A stretch of 64,000 nucleotides of DNA. Source: an uncultured Oscillospiraceae bacterium (lineage in GTDB: Bacteria; Bacillota; Clostridia; Oscillospirales; Ruminococcaceae). Under the pieces are notes generated by a model. That model did not search any database and was not told the origin of the DNA. It worked only from the letters and a program-made list of their open reading frames with translations. Location of the stretch: the NCBI GenBank assembly GCA_934481385.1, contig CAKSPD010000002.1, positions 95,118-159,117 of the forward strand, in the 5' to 3' direction. A program made the position numbers and the translations under genes. Shown here in pieces: positions 18,195-24,682 of this stretch (within the stretch, counting starts at the first letter, position 1; every line of letters starts with the position of its first letter).

Positions 18195-19631
18195 GTGAAA
18201 AAGAAAAAAAATCAGAAGGCTGTTTTCTTTATAGTCTTTGCTCTGATAATTGCTTTTGCGTATTCGGCTGTTTTCGGTCTTGATACCCAGTACGGCGATA
18301 TTGTCACAACACGAATAAACGGCGTTGACGATATAAGACTCGGTATTGATATTCAGGGCGGTGTTGATGTTACTTTCAATCCTGCTGACGACTACGATGC
18401 AAATGAGCAACAGCTTGATGCTGCTACTGCTGTAATGAAAAACAGACTCAATTCAATCGGTATCAACGACTATGAAGTTTACAGTGATGCTAAAAGCGAC
18501 AGAATTATTGTACGTTTTCCTTGGCAGGCCGGTGAAACTGATTTCGACCCGGAAAAAGCTGTAAAGGAACTCGGTGAAACTGCTGAACTTACTTTCAGAT
18601 ACGGTTCGGATTCTGAAACTGACCCCGAAACAGATGAAACTGTTCCGACCGGTGATATTATCCTCAGCGGTTCTGATGTAAAATCTGCTCAGCCCGGAAG
18701 TCAGTACAATGATACAAAAGGTTCTTATGAATATGTTGTTCAGCTCCAGCTTAATGATACAAGCACTGACGGTGAATCAGGTAAGGATAAATTCGCTGCT
18801 GCTACTGCTGAACTTGCAGGTTCTTCTACTCCTATTTCAATATGGATGGACAACACTATGATTTCAAGCCCTACTGTAAGTACTGCAATTACTGACGGTC
18901 AAGCTGTTATATCAGGCGATTTTACATATGAATCCGCAAAGAGCCTTGCTGATAAAATAAATTCAGGTGCTTTGCCTTTTAAAATGGAAACATCAAGCTT
19001 CAAGACTATGGACCCTACAATGGGCAGAGGTTCTCTTGATGCTATGATTCTTGCAGGATTTATTTCATTTGCTTTCATTGCTGTTTATATGATTGTTCTT
19101 TACAGACTGCCCGGATTTGTTGCTGTTATAGGTCTTATCGGTCAGGTTGCGGGAACTCTTGCCGCTATATCAGGCTGGTTCGGATTTATGGACAGCTCAA
19201 CGCTTACAATCCCCGGTATTGCAGGTATCATTCTCGCTGTCGGTATGGGTGTTGATGCAAATATCATTACAGGAGAACGTATAAAGGAAGAACTCAATTC
19301 AGGAAAATCACTCGATTCTGCTCTTAAAATCGCATACAAGAGAGCTTTCGCTGCTATCTTTGACGGAAACATCACTGTTGTATTCGTTGCTATAATCCTT
19401 ATGGGTGCTTTCGGTGTTCCTTCAAGTATATTCGCTAAACTTCTCCATGTATTCTTTATGGCTTTCGGTGCTACTACTGAGGGTGTTATATACTCATTCG
19501 GTTATACACTTCTTGTCGGAATTATCCTTAACTTCCTTATGGGTGTATTCGCTTCAAAGCTTATGGTTACATCACTCTCAAAATTCAACTGCTTTAAAAA
19601 TAAAAAACTTTACGGAGGTGCTGTAAAATGA
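18195..19631 (+). CDS. secD: Protein translocase subunit SecD
   Basis: A 478-residue SecD. An N-terminal membrane helix is followed by DIRLGIDIQGGVDVTF, the periplasmic P1 region with NRLNSIGINDYEV, and five C-terminal membrane helices containing GVDANIITGERIKEE. SecD and SecF form a proton-driven partner of SecYEG that pulls exported chains across the membrane. It overlaps secF by four bases (ATGA). Confidence 0.96.
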   Translation: MKKKKNQKAVFFIVFALIIAFAYSAVFGLDTQYGDIVTTRINGVDDIRLGIDIQGGVDVTFNPADDYDANEQQLDAATAVMKNRLNSIGINDYEVYSDAKSDRIIVRFPWQAGETDFDPEKAVKELGETAELTFRYGSDSETDPETDETVPTGDIILSGSDVKSAQPGSQYNDTKGSYEYVVQLQLNDTSTDGESGKDKFAAATAELAGSSTPISIWMDNTMISSPTVSTAITDGQAVISGDFTYESAKSLADKINSGALPFKMETSSFKTMDPTMGRGSLDAMILAGFISFAFIAVYMIVLYRLPGFVAVIGLIGQVAGTLAAISGWFGFMDSSTLTIPGIAGIILAVGMGVDANIITGERIKEELNSGKSLDSALKIAYKRAFAAIFDGNITVVFVAIILMGAFGVPSSIFAKLLHVFFMAFGATTEGVIYSFGYTLLVGIILNFLMGVFASKLMVTSLSKFNCFKNKKLYGGAVK

Positions 19632-20581
19632 GTGAAAAGAAAAAACAGACAAGCTCTCCGAACGTAAAAAAAGTGCGTGATTTCTGCGGTACAAGAAAAG
19701 TTTTTCTTATCATTTCACTTTCGCTTATAGCTGTTACTATTCTTGCTACATTTATTCTTAAAATCAATGTTGCTATCGAATTCAAGGGCGGTACTATTCT
19801 AAATTACAAGTATTCAGGCGAAATTGATGAAAATGAAATAAAAACTTCTATCGAACAGGTTATTGGCACAGCCGTAAAAACAAATATCGGTCAGAATATC
19901 AGTACCGGTGAATCAAATATAACTATTTCATTTACTTCAAAAGACGGTCTTACTGCTGACAGACAGGCTGAAATCACTGATATGATTCAGGAAAAATATC
20001 CTGACAGCAATGTTGAACTTATCGATTCAAATGACGTTGCTCCTTCATCAGGACGTGAATTTTTCTTCAAGTGCCTTGTTGCTGTTATCCTTTCTGCTGT
20101 TGTTCTGATTATATACATTGCTTTCAGATTCAGAAAAATAGGCGGACTTTCAGCAGGTGTATGTGCTGTTATCGCACTTTGTCAGGACCTTGTTCTTGTT
20201 TACGGTTCGTTTATTATCTGCGGTTTTGAGATAAATTCAAACTTTATGGCTGTTATTCTCACAATACTCGGCTATTCAATAAACAATACCATTGTTATTT
20301 ACGACAGAATAAGAGAAAACAGACAGATTATGCCTAATGCTAAACTTCAGGAACTTGTTAACCTCAGCTGTACACAGTCACTTACACGTTCAATAAGAAC
20401 CACTGTTACTACTGTTGCAACTATGCTTATTGTTACTATCGTTGTTGCTTTAAAGGGTTATACTTCCCTTCTTAGCTTCACTGTTCCGCTTATATTCGGT
20501 ATGACTCTTGGTGCTTATTCCTCACTCTGCGTTGCTCCTATGCTCTGGGTATGGCACAACGAAAGAAAAGAAAAAAAATAA
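19628..20581 (+). CDS. secF: Protein translocase subunit SecF
   Basis: A 317-residue SecF with six membrane helices. FKGGTILNY opens the extracytoplasmic domain, and the conserved SINNTIVIYDRIREN lies in the membrane core, followed by SLTRSIRTTVTTVATM. The gene is translationally coupled to secD. In many Firmicutes the two are fused; here they are separate. Confidence 0.96.
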   Translation: MSEKKKQTSSPNVKKVRDFCGTRKVFLIISLSLIAVTILATFILKINVAIEFKGGTILNYKYSGEIDENEIKTSIEQVIGTAVKTNIGQNISTGESNITISFTSKDGLTADRQAEITDMIQEKYPDSNVELIDSNDVAPSSGREFFFKCLVAVILSAVVLIIYIAFRFRKIGGLSAGVCAVIALCQDLVLVYGSFIICGFEINSNFMAVILTILGYSINNTIVIYDRIRENRQIMPNAKLQELVNLSCTQSLTRSIRTTVTTVATMLIVTIVVALKGYTSLLSFTVPLIFGMTLGAYSSLCVAPMLWVWHNERKEKK

Positions 20582-20594
20582 ATCCTTCTTATAT

Positions 20595-20623
20595 GACCGG
20601 TTCTCTGTGAACCGGTCTTTTTT
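20595..20623 (+). terminator. secF terminator
   Basis: GACCGGTT pairs with AACCGGTC, followed by a T run. Confidence 0.88.
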
Positions 20624-20678
20624 CTTCATTATACGTTCATCTGAACTCTTTTTGTTATAAAAATTATTTGAATTCTTC

Positions 20679-20707
20679 TTGACATTTCTGTCAGTTTCAT
20701 GTATAAT
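20679..20707 (+). promoter_or_regulatory. pspA operon promoter
   Basis: TTGACA, 17-base spacer, perfect TATAAT. Confidence 0.8.
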
Positions 20708-20772
20708 ATATTCATAAACTTCCAGCATATTATATCACAGAGATTAATTTAAATAAAAGGAGTACTTTATCT

Positions 20773-21447
20773 ATGGGTATTTTTAACAGAATAGGCGATA
20801 TTATAAAATCAAATGTCAATGACCTTATTGACAGAGCTGAAGACCCTGAAAAAATGGTCAAGCAGATTATAATCGATATGCAGAAAGAACTTAAAAAATC
20901 AACTGAGGCTCTCGGCAAGGCTAAAACAAGCGAAAGACTCGCTAAAAGACAGTATGAAAATGCTGTGAAAGTTTCTGCTGAATGGGAAAATAAAGCTAAA
21001 TCTGCCCTTAAAGCCGGTAACACTGAACTCGCTAAAACAGCTCTTGCTAAAAAAGTAAAGGCTGATGAAGATGTTGCTAACTACAAGGAAATGTACGAAA
21101 GTATTTCCGCACAGGCTGATGCTATTGCAAGTCAGGTTGATGCTGTCAAGGCTAAACTCGATGAGGCTAAAAGCCGTCAGGCTATGCTTATTGCACGTTC
21201 ACAGATGGCTGATACAAAGAAAAATCTTGCACAGTCTTTGGGTGGTATAGATTCATCATCTTCTTCTGAAAAATTCAACAGAATGGAAGAAAAGATTATT
21301 CGCAAAGAGGCTGAAGCTGATGCTTTTTCAGATATAGCAGGTACTAATACTGACAATGATGATTCAGATGATTTTAAAAAACTCGAAACTGATTCAAAGG
21401 TAGATGCTGAACTTCAAAGACTTATGGCTGAAATGCAGAATAATTGA
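20773..21447 (+). CDS. PspA/IM30 family membrane-stress protein
   Basis: A 224-residue, almost wholly helical protein of the PspA/IM30/Vipp1 family. GIFNRIGDIIKSNVNDLIDRAEDPEKMVKQ forms the amphipathic membrane-binding start, followed by a long coiled coil rich in A, K, E and Q and a short acidic tail. Family members assemble ESCRT-III-like coats that support damaged membranes. It shares a strong promoter and terminator with the tiny gene at 21468. Confidence 0.93.
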   Translation: MGIFNRIGDIIKSNVNDLIDRAEDPEKMVKQIIIDMQKELKKSTEALGKAKTSERLAKRQYENAVKVSAEWENKAKSALKAGNTELAKTALAKKVKADEDVANYKEMYESISAQADAIASQVDAVKAKLDEAKSRQAMLIARSQMADTKKNLAQSLGGIDSSSSSEKFNRMEEKIIRKEAEADAFSDIAGTNTDNDDSDDFKKLETDSKVDAELQRLMAEMQNN

Positions 21448-21467
21448 TGACTGGAAGTGTTCATATT

Positions 21468-21617
21468 ATGAATAAAAAGAAAAATTATGGTCTTGTTCCC
21501 CTTCTTCTTGCGATATTCCTTGCAATCGGTTCAGTCGTTTACATTATATGGAGAGGTGTAAGCAACAGGGCTTATTATGAAAAATGGAAGGACTATGATA
21601 ATACAGGTCTTTGCTGA
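21468..21617 (+). CDS. 49-residue single-span membrane protein in the pspA operon
   Basis: A short frame with a basic start (MNKKKNYGL), one clear membrane helix (VPLLLAIFLAIGSVVYIIW) and a charged tail ending in Cys. It starts 21 bases after pspA and ends just before a strong terminator, so it is cotranscribed with pspA. A GGAAG lies about 14 bases upstream of the ATG, a weak ribosome site. By position it could be a membrane tether or sensor for the PspA coat, but no family is recognised. Confidence 0.6.
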   Translation: MNKKKNYGLVPLLLAIFLAIGSVVYIIWRGVSNRAYYEKWKDYDNTGLC

Positions 21618-21628
21618 TAAAATCAATA

Positions 21629-21667
21629 AAGGAACTGTAAATCAATATTACAGTTCCTTGTTTTTTA
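21629..21667 (+). terminator. Terminator of the pspA operon
   Basis: AAGGAACTGTAA pairs perfectly with TTACAGTTCCTT around a 7-base loop, followed by G and six T. Confidence 0.9.
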
Positions 21668-21682
21668 CAACGGAGGTTACTC

Positions 21683-22501
21683 TTGAATTTTCTGATATTT
21701 ATTGCTGTTATTTTTATAATATATGCTGTAATCGAAAACAGACTTATGCTTTTTATCCGTACTGAATACTTCTGTACCAATCAGTCAAAAATAAAAATAG
21801 TTCATCTTTCTGATTTGCACAGACGCTCTTTCGGGAAAAATAACTGTCGTCTTATCAGAAAAATAAAATTCCTTGAACCTGATATTATTATTTTCAGCGG
21901 TGATTTGATTACAAGAGATTGCAAATCATTCTACAATACAGAAAAACTTGTTCAGGCAATTTCTAAAATTGCTCCTGTATATTTTTCATTCGGAAACCAT
22001 GAACTTGATATGAAAAGAATTTATCCCGAAAAATACAGGAAATTTATTTCTTTGCTGAAAGAGAATAATATTCATATTCTTGACAACTGCATTGAATCAG
22101 TTACTGTAAAAAACAGGACAATCAATATAGCAGGTGCTTCCCTTAAATACTCTGTTTACAAGAAAGATAATTCTTACAGAAATCTTGATGAATATTCTGC
22201 TGATGATTTGATTTCAGATTTGAAAATAAATGACAAACCTTCAATAAACATTCTTATAGCTCATAACCCTTTCTTCGCTGAGGCTTATTCATCATTAAAT
22301 CCCGATTATACGCTGTGCGGTCACGTTCATGGCGGTGCAGTAAGAATTTTCGGCATACCTCTGCTTTCTCCCGAAAGAAAACTTTTTCCTAATTTTTCAA
22401 AAGGCGTTTTTCAGATAAACAATATGAAACTCCTTGTTTCCGGCGGTCTTGGCAAATTCAGACTTTTTAATCCTCCGGAAATTCCTGTTTATTATATATA
22501 A
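21683..22501 (+). CDS. YkuE-like membrane metallophosphoesterase
   Basis: A 272-residue calcineurin-type phosphoesterase. An N-terminal hydrophobic segment anchors it, and the metal-binding motifs follow in order: HLSDLH, FSGDLI, FGNHE, LIAHNP and CGHVHGG. The domain order matches B. subtilis YkuE and UDP-sugar or cell-wall lipid phosphoesterases. The TTG start is chosen because GGAGG lies six bases upstream and no better codon follows. The substrate is not certain. Confidence 0.9.
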   Translation: MNFLIFIAVIFIIYAVIENRLMLFIRTEYFCTNQSKIKIVHLSDLHRRSFGKNNCRLIRKIKFLEPDIIIFSGDLITRDCKSFYNTEKLVQAISKIAPVYFSFGNHELDMKRIYPEKYRKFISLLKENNIHILDNCIESVTVKNRTINIAGASLKYSVYKKDNSYRNLDEYSADDLISDLKINDKPSINILIAHNPFFAEAYSSLNPDYTLCGHVHGGAVRIFGIPLLSPERKLFPNFSKGVFQINNMKLLVSGGLGKFRLFNPPEIPVYYI

Positions 22502-22580
22502 TTTGTGAAAAATGTATAATTATGTTCATTCTTATTAATTGCTTTTTTCTATTTAAAAATCAAAAAATCTCCGGATATTA

Positions 22581-22609
22581 TGGAAAATTTTCTGTAAAAG
22601 TGTTATAAT
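22581..22609 (+). promoter_or_regulatory. Possible promoter for the 38-codon gene and ilvE
   Basis: A perfect TATAAT at 22604-22609 with a weak TGGAAA 17 bases upstream. Confidence 0.4.
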
Positions 22610-22640
22610 ATCCTTGACATTCTATTTCAGGAGGTCAACT

Positions 22641-22757
22641 ATGAAAAAATTTCTTAAAGCAACACTCGCAGTAATTACCAGCTTAACTGCCGTTTTCTGC
22701 ATCATCATATTCTATAACAGATTAAGCAGTAAGAAGTACATCACTGTAAGTGAATAA
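22641..22757 (+). CDS. 38-residue membrane peptide upstream of ilvE
   Basis: A short frame with AGGAGG eight bases before its ATG. The product has a basic start, one hydrophobic helix (about residues 7-25) and a polar tail. It lies 25 bases before ilvE. It contains no run of Leu, Ile or Val codons placed like an attenuation leader, so a structural or regulatory membrane peptide is more likely. No family recognised. Confidence 0.5.
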   Translation: MKKFLKATLAVITSLTAVFCIIIFYNRLSSKKYITVSE

Positions 22758-22782
22758 TATTTTATCAAAGAGGTCGATAATA

Positions 22783-23850
22783 ATGGAAATCAAATTTACA
22801 AAGGCTGCTCAGCTTAAAGCTAAGCCTGCTGATGAAAGCAAACTCGGTTTTGGTCATATCTTTACTGATTATATGCTTGTTATGCCTTATGACGAAGGTC
22901 AGGGCTGGCATGACCCTGAAATCAAACCATACGGAAATATAGAGCTTTCTCCTGCTTCTATGTGTCTTCACTATGGTCAGACTGTTTTTGAAGGTCTTAA
23001 GGCTTACAGAACTGCTGACAATAAGGTTCAGCTCTTCCGCCCTGATGAAAACTTCAAAAGACTCAATGTTTCAAATCAGCGTCTTGTTATTCCTCATCTT
23101 GATGAAGACCTTGCTATGCAGTGTCTTATGGAACTCCTTAAAATCGAAAAAGACTGGGTTCCGCATACTGAGGGAGCTGCTCTTTACATAAGACCTTTTA
23201 TCATTGCTTCTGACCCGTTCCTCGGTGTAAAGCCCGGTTCTCACTACCTGTTTATGATTATTCTTTCTCCTTCCGGTGCTTACTATGCAAGCGGTCTTGA
23301 CCCTGTAAATATCTATGTTGAAAGCAAATATGTTCGTGCTGTAAGAGGCGGTATGGGATTTGCTAAAACAGGCGGTAACTATGCTGCTTCACTTATCGGT
23401 CAGGACGAAGCTCACAAGCAGAACTATTCTCAGGTTCTCTGGCTTGACGGTGTTGAACAGAAATATATTGAAGAAGTTGGTGCTATGAATATCTTCTTCG
23501 TTATTGACGGTGAAGTTATCACTCCTATGCTTCAGGGTTCTATACTCCCCGGTATTACAAGAAAATCTTCTATCGAACTTTGCAAGAGCTGGGGACTTAA
23601 AGTTACTGAACGCCGTATAACCATTCAGGAGATTGCTGACGCCTATGATAACGGTAAGCTTGATGAAGTATTCGGTACAGGTACTGCGGCTGTTATATCG
23701 CCAGTAGGACACCTTAAATGGAATGATAAGGTTATGGAAATCAATGATAACAAAATCGGTAAGATTTCTCAAAGACTTTATGATACTATGACAGGTATCC
23801 AGTGGGGCAGGATTGAGGACAAGTTCGGCTGGACTGTTGAAGTTAAGTAA
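22783..23850 (+). CDS. ilvE: Branched-chain amino acid aminotransferase
   Basis: A 355-residue fold-type IV PLP enzyme that converts Leu, Ile and Val to and from their keto acids. The PLP lysine is K195 in [11 protein letters not shown]; other family signatures are [18 protein letters not shown] and [15 protein letters not shown]. The start at 22783 follows AGAGG; an in-frame extension of 11 codons would overlap the short membrane-peptide gene. Codon use suggests good expression. Confidence 0.95.
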   Translation: MEIKFTKAAQLKAKPADESKLGFGHIFTDYMLVMPYDEGQGWHDPEIKPYGNIELSPASMCLHYGQTVFEGLKAYRTADNKVQLFRPDENFKRLNVSNQRLVIPHLDEDLAMQCLMELLKIEKDWVPHTEGAALYIRPFIIASDPFLGVKPGSHYLFMIILSPSGAYYASGLDPVNIYVESKYVRAVRGGMGFAKTGGNYAASLIGQDEAHKQNYSQVLWLDGVEQKYIEEVGAMNIFFVIDGEVITPMLQGSILPGITRKSSIELCKSWGLKVTERRITIQEIADAYDNGKLDEVFGTGTAAVISPVGHLKWNDKVMEINDNKIGKISQRLYDTMTGIQWGRIEDKFGWTVEVK

Positions 23851-23974
23851 TTAAGAATATCAATAAAGGCATAATAAGACCGTCTGTATTTCCGAGCGGT
23901 CTTATACAGGCACATCTTCCTTACATAAAATCTGAAAATATTACAAATATATATCCTATGTTCAAACTCAAATA

Positions 23975-24003
23975 AAAGGCAGTCTTTTGACTGCCTTTTT
24001 TCT
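23975..24003. terminator. Bidirectional terminator between ilvE and the XRE gene
   Basis: AAAGGCAGTC pairs with GACTGCCTTT around a TTTT loop, with T on the right and A on the left. A weaker stem (TAAGACCG/CGGTCTTA, 23875-23904) lies closer to ilvE. Confidence 0.85.
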
Positions 24004-24014
24004 ATAATTCTTAA

Positions 24015-24242
24015 TTATATATTAAAAATATCATCATAACTTACATTAAGAATATCCTTTAAAAGAATAATTTCATCGGCATAAAGATGTCGCTGTCCAA
24101 CTTCAATTTTAGCAACAGCACTTCTTGTAATATCACAACCCCTTAACTGAATTTTTGCAGCAAGTTGTTCCTGTGTCATTTTTCTTTTTTCTCTTATAAC
24201 TTTTATGTTATCTCCTACTTTGCTTTCAATTGTTTTGTTCAT
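24015..24242 (-). CDS. XRE family transcriptional regulator
   Basis: A 75-residue protein consisting of one Cro/CI-type helix-turn-helix domain: NIKVIREKRKMTQEQLAAKI, then ITRSAVAKIEVGQR, the recognition helix region, and LYADEIILLKDILNVSYDDIF. There is no extra sensing domain. It is divergent from the 84-residue gene at 24373, and two copies of the same palindrome lie between them, so it probably represses both itself and its neighbour. The ATG at 24242 is taken rather than an upstream TTG crowded against GGAGG. Confidence 0.85.
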   Translation of the reverse strand: MNKTIESKVGDNIKVIREKRKMTQEQLAAKIQLRGCDITRSAVAKIEVGQRHLYADEIILLKDILNVSYDDIFNI

Positions 24243-24268
24243 TATATACAAATCCTCCTGTCAAAATT

Positions 24269-24288
24269 TTGCACTTTTATAGGTGCAA
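24269..24288. promoter_or_regulatory. Operator copy 1 (imperfect palindrome)
   Basis: TTGCACTTTTATAGGTGCAA. It shares the TTGCAC...GTGCAA arms with copy 2 and lies between the XRE gene's ribosome site and the divergent promoter. Confidence 0.65.
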
Positions 24289-24294
24289 ATTATA

Positions 24295-24323
24295 TTGACT
24301 TTATTATAGATTTGTTTTATAAT
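24295..24323 (+). promoter_or_regulatory. Promoter of the 84-residue gene
   Basis: TTGACT, 17-base spacer, TATAAT. Operator copy 2 begins five bases after the -10 box, over the expected start site. Confidence 0.75.
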
Positions 24324-24327
24324 AATA

Positions 24328-24347
24328 TTGCACCTATATAGGTGCAA
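24328..24347. promoter_or_regulatory. Operator copy 2 (perfect 20-base palindrome)
   Basis: TTGCACCTATATAGGTGCAA, perfectly symmetric, centred 59 bases from copy 1. Confidence 0.7.
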
Positions 24348-24372
24348 TACAAAAAAACAAGGAGGATTTTTT

Positions 24373-24627
24373 ATGGCAAGCCGAATCAGAAGATGTTCTA
24401 CCAGAAAAGAATTTGAGCAAATCATTGATGACTTTATCACAACCGGATATGAAATCCAGACACGCAGTGAAAACAATGCACTTCTTGTAAAAAAGAAGAA
24501 AAAAAACCACCTCACAGTCGCTCTTTTAACAGTATGGTGGACTTGTGGAATTGGCAATCTTATTTATGCTTTTATTCCTGCCAAAGTTGAAGATGAAGTA
24601 ATGATAAAACTTGAATTAAACGAATAA
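24373..24627 (+). CDS. Small membrane protein under XRE control
   Basis: An 84-residue protein with a soluble basic N-terminal half (ASRIRRCSTRKEFEQIIDDFITTGYEIQ), a KKKKKN stretch and one or two hydrophobic segments (LTVALLTVWWTCGIGNLIYAFI). The N-terminal half resembles small clostridial proteins that read as a short alpha/beta unit before a membrane helix, but I do not recognise the family. GGAGG precedes the ATG. Divergence from a dedicated repressor suggests an inducible response, or a toxin-like product whose level is kept low. Confidence 0.75.
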   Translation: MASRIRRCSTRKEFEQIIDDFITTGYEIQTRSENNALLVKKKKKNHLTVALLTVWWTCGIGNLIYAFIPAKVEDEVMIKLELNE

Positions 24628-24635
24628 TAACGCAA

Positions 24636-24663
24636 AAATCCCCTGATAAAAATCAGGGGATTT
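24636..24663. terminator. Bidirectional terminator next to gyrA
   Basis: AAATCCCCTGAT pairs with ATCAGGGGATTT around AAAA, between convergent genes. Confidence 0.85.
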
Positions 24664-24682
24664 CTTCATAATATATTAAATT

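Noticed and set aside
22641..22757. Attenuation leader peptide for ilvE
   Set aside because: No cluster of Leu/Ile/Val codons followed by competing hairpins and a T run was visible.
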